Source: JAABRE01 sp964413275 (GTDB lineage: Bacteria > Cyanobacteriota > Cyanobacteriia > Cyanobacteriales > JAABRE01). From it: a stretch of 54,036 nt of DNA. Shown here piece by piece: positions 26,145 through 34,854 of the stretch. A program made the position numbers and the translations under genes. Location: NCBI GenBank assembly GCA_964413275.1, contig CAYPSO010000017.1, positions 1 through 54,036 of the forward strand, read 5' to 3'. The notes under the pieces are model-generated. The model made no database searches. It worked only from the letters and a program-made list of their open reading frames with translations, and had not been told where the DNA came from. How positions within the stretch are numbered: position 1 is the stretch's first letter; each line of letters begins with the position of its first letter.

Positions 26145-27683
26145 TTATCTTCTTTTCCACCAAATAATTCCAGCAGTAGTTAAAGCTAAAAATGGCATAA
26201 TCACAACTGCCATTAGAGTAATAATTAATGATTGGATTGGACTTAAATTAATTCTTCTATTTTTAGGTTCTTTAGGACTAATTGAAAGAGTAGAGTCATC
26301 ATTTTTAGTTAACCAATTAACAGAGTTAATAAAAAAATCTTTATTGAATTGCTGCCCTAACCAACTATTACTAGCAAATCCAGAATTACCAATAACAATT
26401 AAACGAGATATTTGATTACTATCTTGCTCATTTCTTTTGGTTAATGCTACGCCTAAATCTAAAGGCCCTGAAATATCAGAATCTTGATTAAAGCTTACTT
26501 CTTGTTCTGTTAAATCGCTTTCAGCCCAAGTTTGTGGATTGGTGATTAAAAGTTTAAAAACCTCAGTTGTTGGTGTTGGTTTAACTTCAATTCTTCGAGA
26601 GATAGGATAAACAGAGATATTATTAGCAAAGTCTTTAGTTATGGGATGATCTCCATATTCAGTAATTATAATTGTTGCTGGGCCTAAACCAATGGCGTTA
26701 CCGATACCTGAAGCATCTATTAATAAGCGATTGTCTAATGTTATTCCCCAATCATTTAATAATGGTTCTAAACCAGAATTTGTATCTGGATCTAACATTA
26801 GCATTAAGCTATTACCAGCATCTAAATATTTTTTTAAGGCTTCTATTTCACCGGGGAATAACTGTTTTTGAGGCCCAGGAATTATGATTAAGTTAGTATT
26901 CTCAGGAATATTAGGACTTGTGGCTAAATTAAGGCTTTCAATAATATTACCTTTTGCTTTTAAATTATTTATGGCTTGAGATAAACCTTCTTCAGTTTCA
27001 TCTAAGGGTAGTTCACCATGACCTTGTAAAATATAGATATAGGTAAATTTTTCTTTTTTAATAGTTTCGATCGCATTAGTTAAGGTTATTTCTGATAAAG
27101 TTTGACCTAAACCGAGGGTAGTAACTAAATTTCTTTTTTCTCCATATTCTAAATAAACTTCTCCCAAGGATTTTATTTGAAATTTTTGAGCTAACTCTAT
27201 ATTTATTTCTGGATCGACAAATTCAAAACTAAAATTATTACTGTAGCGACTATAATTTTCCAATAATTCTCGATCAAAATCATTAGCTTCTCTGGTAAAT
27301 ATCCATACTTTTAATTTTTTAGGTAAAGCATTTACTATTTCCTGTGATTGAGGTGATAAGGATAATATTTTATTTTCTGTTAAATCTACACGATAGGAAT
27401 AACGAACAGCCAAAAAATTAATTAAGGCAATAATTACTAAAACTGAAACTGTAGCAATTAAAGCATTTGTTCCTGCCTGAGTTGCACGATTATTTAAAAA
27501 TTTTTCTGCTACATTTATTAAACTGCCAGCAATACAGATAATTCCTAGAATAATTAATAGTAGATAACCACTAGAAAATTTAGCAGTAATAATACCAGCT
27601 ATTGTACCGGCTACTAATAAGGCTATGCCTAAATATAGTAACAATTTACTATATTTTTTTATAAACAGAACAACTTTTTTCAT
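26145..27683 (-). CDS. GldG-like ABC transporter auxiliary protein
   Basis: 512 residues. Three hydrophobic segments near the N-terminus (about 12-32, 37-58, 74-94), a large extracytoplasmic region, and one C-terminal segment (about 482-505, SLIITLMAVVIMPFLALTTAG). The sequence VDLTENKILSLSPQSQEIVNAL and the later IIPGPQKQLFPGEIEALKKYLDAGNSLMLMLDPD are typical of the GldG/ABC_transp_aux (IFT52-like) family. In gliding Bacteroidetes GldA, GldF and GldG form an ABC complex; in cyanobacteria the role is unclear, possibly export or cell-surface related. It lies 12 nt after the permease, within one operon. Confidence 0.88.
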   Translation of the reverse strand: MKKVVLFIKKYSKLLLYLGIALLVAGTIAGIITAKFSSGYLLLIILGIICIAGSLINVAEKFLNNRATQAGTNALIATVSVLVIIALINFLAVRYSYRVDLTENKILSLSPQSQEIVNALPKKLKVWIFTREANDFDRELLENYSRYSNNFSFEFVDPEINIELAQKFQIKSLGEVYLEYGEKRNLVTTLGLGQTLSEITLTNAIETIKKEKFTYIYILQGHGELPLDETEEGLSQAINNLKAKGNIIESLNLATSPNIPENTNLIIIPGPQKQLFPGEIEALKKYLDAGNSLMLMLDPDTNSGLEPLLNDWGITLDNRLLIDASGIGNAIGLGPATIIITEYGDHPITKDFANNISVYPISRRIEVKPTPTTEVFKLLITNPQTWAESDLTEQEVSFNQDSDISGPLDLGVALTKRNEQDSNQISRLIVIGNSGFASNSWLGQQFNKDFFINSVNWLTKNDDSTLSISPKEPKNRRINLSPIQSLIITLMAVVIMPFLALTTAGIIWWKRR

Positions 27684-27695
27684 GTTTTAATTTAG

Positions 27696-28493
27696 TTAAG
27701 AACGTTGAAAACGTAAAGCTTCAATAGATTGTGCTGTCAAAAAAATCCCTAAAAATATATAACTAATAAATACGAACAAACTACTGGTACTAAATACTCC
27801 TTCTATCATCTCATTATAATGTTGTAATAAAGATAAATGTCCTAAAATTTCAGCCCAAACACCACCAATTTTGTCAGTTATAATATCAATTATCCATAAA
27901 AAAGTTACTAAAGCAAAACTTATTATAGCAGCAATAATTGAACTACTTGTTAACGAAGAGATAAACATTCCTAAAGAAAGAATGGCAGCAGCAAGCAAAA
28001 TTAAGCCTAAATGAGCGAGTAATGGCACTTGAAGAGAAACGGGAGGATTGGCGGCAGAAAATGCGATCGCCTCATATATGAACAATGGTAAAATCATAGT
28101 AATAAAAAATGTTAAAACTCCTAATAATTTACCAATAGCTACCGACCAATTTGTAATGGGAGATGTTGCCAATAATTCGAGTGTTCCTTGTTTTCGTTCT
28201 TCTGCATAAAGTCCCATGGAAAGTATGGGTAAAATAAATAAAATTAGCGAACCCATAATCCCAAAAAAAGAATTTATAAATATATAAGCTACATCAAGAG
28301 GCGGTAATTCCATGCCCATTTGTTCTCGTGTAGCAATTTGTTGAATAATGCTATTAGAACCAATTAATAAGGAAACAAAGAAAAAACCTGATAATAACCA
28401 AAATACTGCGGCTACGATATAAGCTAAAGGAGAAGCAAAATAACTTTGTAATTCTTTTCTAAAAATAGCAATAATATTATTAATAATTATCAT
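27696..28493 (-). CDS. ABC-2 type permease (GldF-like)
   Basis: 265 residues with six predicted membrane segments. It opens with IAIFRKELQSYFASPLAYIVAAVFWLL, the hallmark of GldF/NosY-like permeases that begin with a short amphipathic helix, and has the conserved MGLYAEERKQGTLELLATSPI cytoplasmic motif. It forms the membrane channel for the ATPase encoded 5 nt upstream. Cargo unknown. Confidence 0.88.
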   Translation of the reverse strand: MIIINNIIAIFRKELQSYFASPLAYIVAAVFWLLSGFFFVSLLIGSNSIIQQIATREQMGMELPPLDVAYIFINSFFGIMGSLILFILPILSMGLYAEERKQGTLELLATSPITNWSVAIGKLLGVLTFFITMILPLFIYEAIAFSAANPPVSLQVPLLAHLGLILLAAAILSLGMFISSLTSSSIIAAIISFALVTFLWIIDIITDKIGGVWAEILGHLSLLQHYNEMIEGVFSTSSLFVFISYIFLGIFLTAQSIEALRFQRS

Positions 28494-28498
28494 AATTT

Positions 28499-29443
28499 TT
28501 ATTCTTCTAAATTTTCTGTGGTAGTAAGTTCAATAAAAATATCTTCTAAACTAGGTTTAGTTTTACGCATTTCTGATAAACCTATTCCAGATTTTACAAT
28601 TATTTTAGCAATTTCTTGACCTATTTCTGAATTTAATTCACTGTTAATTTGTAAAGAATAATTATGATTATTTTTGCTTTCAATTATAACTTCAGAAACT
28701 CCGCTAATTTGTTTTAAATGAGGAATAATCGGAGCAACATCTCCTTGTATTTCTACATGATAGCCGCCACCAGTAGATAGCTCAGTCATGAGATTTTCAG
28801 GAGTATTAGTGGCAATAACCTTACCACGATTAATAATAATTATGCGATCGCAAGTCATACTAACTTCAGGTAAAATATGAGTAGAAAGAATAATAGTATG
28901 TTCGCCTTTAAGACTTTTAATTAAATTTCTTACTTCAATTATTTGCCTGGGATCGAGTCCAACGGTAGGTTCGTCTAAAATAATTACAGGAGGCTCATGT
29001 ACAATGGCTTGGGCTATACCTACTCGTTGTTTATAACCTTTAGAAAGCTTATGAATTAAAATTTTACGCTTTTCTTCTAGTTGACAACGCTCGATGGCTT
29101 GGGTAACTTTTTTAGCCCGATTACCCGCACTAATTCCTTTAATACTAGCCACAAAATGCAGGAAACCCTCCACCGTCATATCCGTATATAAAGGAGGGGT
29201 TTCCGGCAAATAACCGATACATCGACGTACATCCAAAGATTGAGAATAAACATCATAACCAGCAATTGTGGCTGTGCCTGTGGTAGCAGGTAAATAGGCA
29301 GTTAAAATTCTCATCGTAGTGGTTTTACCCGCTCCATTTGGCCCCAAAAAACCAATAATTTCTCCTTTTTCTACAGAAAAAGAAACATCTTCAATGGCAT
29401 TAGTCGTGCCATAAATCTTACTAAGATTTTCAACTTCAATCAT
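28499..29443 (-). CDS. ABC transporter ATPase (GldA-like)
   Basis: 314 residues from the ATG at 29443. An upstream ATG-less extension to 29485 overlaps the wcaF-like gene and is rejected, since MIEVENLSKIYG is the standard start. Walker A GPNGAGKTT, signature LSKGYKQRVGIAQAI, Walker B VIILDEPTVGLDP and the switch His in LSTHILPE are intact. A C-terminal domain of about 90 residues follows (STGGGYHVEIQGD onward), usual in this ATPase group. It powers the GldF-like permease. The start lies 5 nt after the acyltransferase stop. Confidence 0.92.
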   Translation of the reverse strand: MIEVENLSKIYGTTNAIEDVSFSVEKGEIIGFLGPNGAGKTTTMRILTAYLPATTGTATIAGYDVYSQSLDVRRCIGYLPETPPLYTDMTVEGFLHFVASIKGISAGNRAKKVTQAIERCQLEEKRKILIHKLSKGYKQRVGIAQAIVHEPPVIILDEPTVGLDPRQIIEVRNLIKSLKGEHTIILSTHILPEVSMTCDRIIIINRGKVIATNTPENLMTELSTGGGYHVEIQGDVAPIIPHLKQISGVSEVIIESKNNHNYSLQINSELNSEIGQEIAKIIVKSGIGLSEMRKTKPSLEDIFIELTTTENLEE

Positions 29444-29448
29444 ATTTT

Positions 29449-30027
29449 TCACTGTTTTACCTTTCGAGAATAACGAGCAACACAAGGGCTACCCCAAGCC
29501 ACTTGATTATCCATTATGTCTTTAAAAACACTACTACGGGCGCCAATAACAGTATTACTACCAATGGTGACTCCTAAACCGATAAAACAGTCACTAGCAA
29601 CCCAAACTCCATCATTAATTCTAATTGGTTTAGTAATTAAACCAAAGGCAGAATCTTCGATATTATGACTACCGGTACAAAGATAAGATTTTTGGGAGAT
29701 GACACAGTGGGAAGCGATGGTAATTTCAGCCAAACTGTATAAAACTACATCATCTCCAATCCAACTATAATCACCAATCGTGATTTTCCAAGGGTAAGTA
29801 AAACGTGCTGTCGGGCGAATCACGACATTACGTCCAATTTTTGCGCCAAACAACCGCAGTAGCCAACAACGAAAATCATTTAAGTTATGAAGACTTAAGG
29901 GAAAAGCAATGGCTTGTATTAACCACCACCACAAAATAAACCAACCCGGTTTACCTCTATCAAACCATGATTGATCGTATCTACTTAAGTCAACTAAAGG
30001 AGTTTTTGATGACATTGCTTGACTCAT
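29449..30027 (-). CDS. WcaF-like left-handed beta-helix acyltransferase
   Basis: 192 residues with hexapeptide repeats of the LbH fold: IGRNVVIRPTARFTYPWKITIGDYSWIGDDVVLY, then GVWVASDCFIGLGVTIGSNTVIGARSSVFKD. The N-terminal LSRYDQSWFDRGKPGWFILWWWLIQAIAF block and family size match putative colanic acid acetyltransferase WcaF. It would acetylate a sugar of a surface polysaccharide from acetyl-CoA in the cytosol. It lies between a GT2 gene (18 nt upstream) and the ABC genes, consistent with a polysaccharide-linked operon. Confidence 0.88.
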   Translation of the reverse strand: MSQAMSSKTPLVDLSRYDQSWFDRGKPGWFILWWWLIQAIAFPLSLHNLNDFRCWLLRLFGAKIGRNVVIRPTARFTYPWKITIGDYSWIGDDVVLYSLAEITIASHCVISQKSYLCTGSHNIEDSAFGLITKPIRINDGVWVASDCFIGLGVTIGSNTVIGARSSVFKDIMDNQVAWGSPCVARYSRKVKQ

Positions 30028-30045
30028 TCTATTTAGCCTTATATA

Positions 30046-30966
30046 TTAGATTTTTTTCTCCATAGCTTGATTAACTTGATTGAGTTGACCTCCTAAATTC
30101 ATTAATTCATAGAGTTTTACATCTATTTGATACTCATATTGACTTAATAGACGAGCATAAATATACCCGGCTTTACCATCTAAAAAGCCAAAACGAAGAA
30201 AATAAAATAAAATAAATCTTAAAAGAGATTTATAGGGAAGTCTGACCCAAATTGTTTTAAGAAAACGTTTTCTTTGAACAGCATCTCCAAACAAATTAGC
30301 ACCAATAGTTTGCTTATTATCTTTATTTGTAAGCAAATTATAATATACTTTTGCTTCCCAGTTAGAATAGCGATTATGTCTTTCTAACCAATGATAAATA
30401 TTTCTAAAATCAATGTGAAGCATATCATTTTTTAGATAACCTACGTTATCTAAAATAACGTGTTCGTGAATTTCATTATCCCCTGTATTTGGTACATCCT
30501 CAGTTTTTAAGTTTTCGTAACGTCCTAATTTATGTTTAAACAGACGTAGATTCCAGTCAGGATATTTACCACCATAACGAATCCATTTACCTAAGAAAAA
30601 AACTTTACGATTAAGATAATAGCCATTGTAATCTGGGTTTTTAATCGCTATAGCGATTTCATCCCAAAGTTCAGGGGTGATTCTTTCGTCACAGTCAACA
30701 ATCAAAACCCATTCATTACGAAAAGGAAGATTTTCTAATGACCAATTCTTTTTTTTCGGCCAACCACCATTAAAGTAGAATTGTACGACCTTAGCGCCGT
30801 AACTTTCAGCAATTTCTATGGATTTATCGGTACTTTGGGAATCAACCACAAAAATTTCATCTGCTTTTAAAACGCTTTCTAGGCAAGCAGGAAGATTAGA
30901 TTCCTCGTTTTTAGCAGGGATTAGTACTGAAACTGGTATTTTGTCAGTATTAGGATTCATTTGCAA
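30046..30966 (-). CDS. Family 2 glycosyltransferase (WaaE/KdtX-like)
   Basis: 306 residues. PVSVLIPAKNEESNLPACLESV starts the GT-A fold, EIFVVDSQSTDKS and WVLIVDCDERITPELW (DxDE) are the nucleotide-sugar motifs, and a C-terminal LPYKSLLRFILFYFLRFGFLDGKAGYIYA hydrophobic stretch peripherally attaches it to membrane. This layout resembles LPS-core beta-glucosyltransferases of the WaaE type. Acceptor not predictable. Co-directional with the WcaF-like gene 18 nt downstream and a hypothetical 38 nt upstream. Confidence 0.88.
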   Translation of the reverse strand: MQMNPNTDKIPVSVLIPAKNEESNLPACLESVLKADEIFVVDSQSTDKSIEIAESYGAKVVQFYFNGGWPKKKNWSLENLPFRNEWVLIVDCDERITPELWDEIAIAIKNPDYNGYYLNRKVFFLGKWIRYGGKYPDWNLRLFKHKLGRYENLKTEDVPNTGDNEIHEHVILDNVGYLKNDMLHIDFRNIYHWLERHNRYSNWEAKVYYNLLTNKDNKQTIGANLFGDAVQRKRFLKTIWVRLPYKSLLRFILFYFLRFGFLDGKAGYIYARLLSQYEYQIDVKLYELMNLGGQLNQVNQAMEKKI

Positions 30967-31004
30967 ATAGATATTACTCTCAATATTTAGTCTAAAGTTT
31001 TTAG

Positions 31005-31679
31005 TTAAAGATTCAAAGTATTTGTTTTACCAGTTAGATTACTATGTAAAATGACCAACGTTTCTGCTAAGTTGCTGAGATTAGTTTCTAGTTGTTTTTT
31101 CTGGTATAAAAGTTGTTTAAGTTTTTGGTAGCGGGCAATTGCCACACTTAATTCTCCAACTTGATTTAAAGGACAGTCTTTTGACCAAGGTTGTCCATTT
31201 TCATCAAGACCACATAAACGATAACCAGCACGAGGTAATTGACAACTAAATTCATCTGTCGTAATTTCTTCAATGTAATCCATTAATTTATCTTCTGTTC
31301 CTTTACGAGGTTGAGAGACAGTTTTTCCTTCTTCGGTTTCTAAATTGCGAGAATGGGATTCGAGCCAACCATCAACTATTGGCCCTTCCAAATATATATC
31401 TTGTATTTCTCGTTGTAATTTATTTAGCTTTTTTTGCCAATCATAAATCATTGTATCAATTTCTTGAAGAATATTTCGAGCTAAACTAGGATTAGCTGCA
31501 TGGCGATGATTACTAAAGGGAATAGGTTTAACTTTTGGTAAGGAAGGGGTTTTTTGTTGATTTTTCTGTTTATAAAATGACTCCGCATTAATGGCAAATG
31601 AGGGCTGTATCTGTTGATGATGGGATTTACGATCTATTTTTTCTAAAGTGGTTGTTATCCTTTGTAATTGTTGTTTCAT
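31005..31679 (-). CDS. Conserved hypothetical protein with two coiled-coil segments
   Basis: 224 residues, soluble, no signal. Unrecognised. Residues about 72-95 (ARNILQEIDTMIYDWQKKLNKLQREIQDIY) and about 175-212 (a Lys/Leu/Gln-rich helix) are probable coiled coils; between them lies a conserved-looking small domain with TTDEFSCQLPRAGYRLCGLDENGQPW and a DCPLNQVGELS segment with three Cys. The latter recalls short cyanobacterial families of unknown function. It is the first gene of the minus-strand run leading to the GT2 and Gld-like genes. Confidence 0.65.
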   Translation of the reverse strand: MKQQLQRITTTLEKIDRKSHHQQIQPSFAINAESFYKQKNQQKTPSLPKVKPIPFSNHRHAANPSLARNILQEIDTMIYDWQKKLNKLQREIQDIYLEGPIVDGWLESHSRNLETEEGKTVSQPRKGTEDKLMDYIEEITTDEFSCQLPRAGYRLCGLDENGQPWSKDCPLNQVGELSVAIARYQKLKQLLYQKKQLETNLSNLAETLVILHSNLTGKTNTLNL

Positions 31680-31790
31680 AATTATATTTTTACTACTGTA
31701 AGTTTAATGTCATCATTATAACCACCAGTGATCAGCCTAGGGGGGATTGAAGTTTTTAGATTATTTTTGTTAAGGAATATAAATTTGTTC

Positions 31791-32342
31791 ATGAGAGAAA
31801 TTATTTTAGTAACAGGTGCGGCTAAATCTGGTAAAAGTGAATGGGCTGAAACCTTAGCAATCCAAACTAATAAAAGCATAATTTATGTAGCAACTGCTCA
31901 GTTAAATACGAACGATGAAGAATGGCAGTTAAAAATAAAAAAACACCAAGAAAGAAGACCAAAAACTTGGCAAACTTTACCAGTACCTCAGCAATTAAAT
32001 GCAGTTATTAATAATTACCAAAGTTCCCATTGTTTATTAATAGATTCTTTAGGGACTTGGGTTGCTAATTTATTAGATCAAAATGAGGAAAATTGGCAAA
32101 AAATCACAGAAGATTTTTTAAACAAAATTCAACAACCCGGCTCTGATTTAATTATTGTAGCAGAGGAAACAGGTTGGGGCATTGTACCAGTTTATCCATC
32201 GGGAAGATTATTTCGCGATCGTTTAGGAAATCTAATTCGTCAAATAGGAGTTATTGCTTCTACAGTTTATCTGGTGACAGGGGGTTATGTTCTTAATTTA
32301 AGTATTTTAGGTCAACCCCTTCCCCCTATTTCTTTGGATTAG
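31791..32342 (+). CDS. cobU: Bifunctional adenosylcobinamide kinase / adenosylcobinamide-phosphate guanylyltransferase
   Basis: 183 residues from the ATG at 31791; a longer frame begins at 31728 but those 21 residues do not belong to the family. MREIILVTGAAKSGKSEWAE holds the P-loop (GAAKSGKS), KKHQERRPKTWQTL carries the GMP-accepting His region, LLIDSLGTWVANLL is Walker B-like, and EETGWGIVPVYPSGRLFRDRLG is the diagnostic CobU block. It phosphorylates adenosylcobinamide and then attaches GMP in nucleotide-loop assembly of B12/pseudo-B12. No cobalamin riboswitch is visible upstream. Confidence 0.93.
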   Translation: MREIILVTGAAKSGKSEWAETLAIQTNKSIIYVATAQLNTNDEEWQLKIKKHQERRPKTWQTLPVPQQLNAVINNYQSSHCLLIDSLGTWVANLLDQNEENWQKITEDFLNKIQQPGSDLIIVAEETGWGIVPVYPSGRLFRDRLGNLIRQIGVIASTVYLVTGGYVLNLSILGQPLPPISLD

Positions 32343-32357
32343 ATATTGCACTCAGGT

Positions 32358-32380
32358 TGTTTTATGGGCGCAATAAAACA
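32358..32380 (+). terminator. Hairpin after cobU
   Basis: TGTTTTAT and ATAAAACA pair over a GGGCGCA loop, 16 nt after the stop. The following sequence is T/A mixed, so termination is only probable. Confidence 0.45.
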
Positions 32381-32454
32381 TATTTATTTAAGAAATAATT
32401 TATTAATTAGAGTTACGATCTATATAGAACAGGTTTAGTAATGGTAATTGATTT

Positions 32455-33032
32455 ATGAATATGGCTTCTGAGACACAAGTAAAAAGATATTTGGCTTATT
32501 GGTTTCAATTAGGTAAAAGGCTTATCTTACCCAATGGAGAAAAGATTTTACCCCATCCGATAATGACAGATGATCGCTACTCAGAAGACTTTGAAAAATA
32601 TTGGCAAATAATTCTCACTGAAAAAACAGGAGAGAGTTATCTTGAAGGTACAACTCAAAGTATAAAAGAATTATTAACTCCTCGTTGGGTTATTAATCCT
32701 TGTTCTCGTTGCGATATGCCTGTACCTGTCCTAGATTTAGGGCAACAATCTAGTCTATGTCCTTGTAATGATATGTTGGATTGGCCTAACACAGAGTTAC
32801 CTGCTCCCAGAGATCCAGTCAAGACCCATGATAGACTACATTCTATTNNNNNNNNNNNNNNNNNNNNNNNNNNNNNNNNNNNNNNNNNNNNNNNNNNNNN
32901 NNNNNNNNNNNNNNNNNNNNNNNNNNNNNNNNNNNNNNNNNNNNNNNAGAGTTACCTGCTCCCAGAGATCCAGTCAAGACCCATGATAGACTACATTCTA
33001 TTATTGGAAAACTACGAAACATCAATAATTAG
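32455..33032 (+). CDS. Small Cys-rich hypothetical protein, interrupted by an assembly gap
   Basis: The gap (100 N, 32848-32947) is flanked by the same 55 bp on each side. Removing 155 nt joins 32455-32847 to 33003-33032 in frame, giving 140 residues ending in HSIIGKLRNINN. Unrecognised function. A central CSRCDMPVPVLDLGQQSSLCPCNDM (CxxC...CxC) suggests a small metal site. The N-terminal part (VKRYLAYWFQLGKRLILPNG) is helical and cytosolic. Similar small proteins seem to occur in cyanobacteria, but I cannot name the family. Confidence 0.75.
32793..33002. other. Scaffold gap with duplicated 55-bp contig overlap (second case)
   Basis: The left copy is 32793-32847 and the right copy 32948-33002, identical and 55 bp long, around 100 N, exactly as in pyrF. 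It is an unmerged contig join. Confidence 0.92.
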
Positions 33033-33094
33033 CGGTTAGCGGTTAGCTTTCTTCCTTGTTTTCCTCCTGAATACTGAATACTGACTACTGACTA
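33033..33094. repeat. Short tandem repeats (GCGGTTA and ACTGAAT/ACTGACT type)
   Basis: AGCGGTTAGCGGTTAGC and ACTGAATACTGACTACTGAC are tandem heptamer-like units in the gap between the Cys-rich hypothetical and the convergent RNase Z gene. They are typical of intergenic short tandem repeats in cyanobacteria. Confidence 0.65.
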
Positions 33095-34027
33095 CTAAAT
33101 TCTTCTCGGTACTTCATAAGTAAAAAAATCATAGGCTAATTTAGTATTTGCAAAAATTGCCCTAGCTTCTTTTTTTAAATTATCCAAAGTTATCTCATTA
33201 CCCGGATTATAACGAGGACTAAAATGAGTCATAATCAATAACTTTACTTGGGCAATCAGAGCAACTTGAGCAGCCATAGTCGAAGTAGAATGAAGGCGAT
33301 CGAAAGCCATAGCTGAATCTTGGTGGGCAAAAGTAGCTTCATGAATTAAAATATCAGCATCCTGAGCTAATTCTACAGCACTATCACAAAATACAGTATC
33401 TGTACAGTAAACAAATTTACGTCCAATTTCCGTTGCCCCACATAAATCAGTTCCTTTGATGGTTCTGCCATCATCTAAAGTTATGGTTTCTCCTTGTTTT
33501 AATTTGCCATAAATAGGCCCTGGCTCAATTCCTAATAATTTTGCTTTTTCCACATCAAATCTACCCGGACGATCTTTTTCACTAACACGATAACCAAAAG
33601 CCGGAACTCGATGTTTTAATAATTGACAAGTTACGATAAATTCATCATTCTCAAATACTAATCCGGGTTCTACTGTATGTACTTGAATTTCGTAATTAAT
33701 CTTTGTATAAGAATACTTACTACAGGAGTGTAAATATTCCTTTAAACCCTGAGGCCCATAAATATCAATTCTTTCATTATTACCAGCTAAACCACAACTT
33801 GCGAGTAATCCCATTAAGCCAAAAATATGATCGCCATGCATATGGGTAACAAAAATCCGCCGGAGTTGAGAAGTTTTTAACTCACTTCTTAATAACTGAT
33901 GTTGTGTTCCCTCGCCACAGTCAAATAACCAAAATTCCGCTTTTTGAGGAAGACGTAAAGCCACACTCGAAACATTACGAGTTCTAGTCGGAACACCAGA
34001 ACTTGTACCTAAAAATGTAATTTCCAT
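33095..34027 (-). CDS. rnz: Ribonuclease Z (tRNA 3' processing endonuclease)
   Basis: 310 residues. Metallo-beta-lactamase fold with MEITFLGTSSGVPTRTRNVSS at the start, the zinc motif HMHGDHIFG (HxHxDH), a further metal Asp in YCTDTVFCDSA and His in LIMTHFSPRY, and the PxKxxPG-type exosite/arm region reflected in the FDVEKAKLLGIEPGPIYGKL segment. It cleaves tRNA precursors 3' of the discriminator base. Length is standard. Monocistronic or following the DUF3155 gene. Confidence 0.95.
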   Translation of the reverse strand: MEITFLGTSSGVPTRTRNVSSVALRLPQKAEFWLFDCGEGTQHQLLRSELKTSQLRRIFVTHMHGDHIFGLMGLLASCGLAGNNERIDIYGPQGLKEYLHSCSKYSYTKINYEIQVHTVEPGLVFENDEFIVTCQLLKHRVPAFGYRVSEKDRPGRFDVEKAKLLGIEPGPIYGKLKQGETITLDDGRTIKGTDLCGATEIGRKFVYCTDTVFCDSAVELAQDADILIHEATFAHQDSAMAFDRLHSTSTMAAQVALIAQVKLLIMTHFSPRYNPGNEITLDNLKKEARAIFANTKLAYDFFTYEVPRRI

Positions 34028-34153
34028 AAAAAATTAAATTAATTAAACATTATGTCACCACTTATTGTTATAATAGTGTTTCTCTTGATTTTAACCAGAT
34101 AAATGGTTTTCTAGTTAGTATGTTCTCCGGTTACTTGGCCGTTCACACCAACT

Positions 34154-34182
34154 CCCACTCAACCTTTTGATGATTGAGTGGG
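34154..34182 (-). other. Stable hairpin in the 3' region of the DUF3155 gene
   Basis: CCCACTCAA and TTGAGTGGG (9 bp) close an 11-nt loop; a GGCA/TGCC hairpin follows on the + strand. It could be a transcript end or part of a small RNA on either strand. The 245-bp stretch 34028-34272 holds no gene I can support. No T-run follows the stem. Confidence 0.35.
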
Positions 34183-34272
34183 GCAGTGCTGAATTGCCGC
34201 TAAGGACACAGCGACTCTGTTAGACTTAAAGGTCTATGATTAAATCCAACCTAGTTTATTAAACATATTTTT

Positions 34273-34593
34273 TTAACGAACCACTGCTGCAACAGGGGTT
34301 TTAGGTAATACTTGAGATCTTAAGGAGCGTAAACTAGGAAAAAGAAAATGATTCTCTTCCACATATTGCGCGCCAAACAAACCCTTTTCAGCCCAAAAAT
34401 ACCTATCGGTAGTATGTTCGTTTCTTCTGACAACCAAAACCGCAGGCGGCACTATACCATGAGCGGCAATGTGCTTGCGTGCTGCTGTTACTGGTTTGTC
34501 TTCTCCACTTTCGATGTTATAATGCGATACTAGCTCTAAAATTTTGCGTCCCTCTTGGCGGCGGCGACTTTTGCGCTTACGTTTTCTTGCCAA
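34273..34593 (-). CDS. DUF3155 family protein
   Basis: 106 residues. Very basic N-terminus MARKRKRKSRRRQEGRKILE, then ITAHGIVPPA-like AARKHIAAHGIVPPAVLVVRRNEHTTDRYFWAEKGLFGAQYVEENHFLFPSLR, which is the conserved DUF3155 block limited to cyanobacteria and chloroplast relatives. Function unknown; the basic arm suggests nucleic-acid or ribosome contact (inference). It has its own ~200-bp upstream region divergent from the histidine kinase gene. Confidence 0.85.
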   Translation of the reverse strand: MARKRKRKSRRRQEGRKILELVSHYNIESGEDKPVTAARKHIAAHGIVPPAVLVVRRNEHTTDRYFWAEKGLFGAQYVEENHFLFPSLRSLRSQVLPKTPVAAVVR

Positions 34594-34854
34594 CCTAGTT
34601 ACCTCCTGTTCTATCCCGAATTTGTAATTATGGTTACAAATTCTGGAATTAATATATCATCTTCCCTGACAAAAATCAAGTACCTAGCTTGTTATAATTA
34701 CATAGACATATTCTATTATTGGTTTATTGTAGTTATTTGTTTATAGATAATTTATCCTTTTGCAATACAAAAAACATATTAATTATTAATTAAAATTAGC
34801 TACAATATATTAAATAATTTTGTGATCAATTTAAAATTAAAGTGGGTTAATTAA

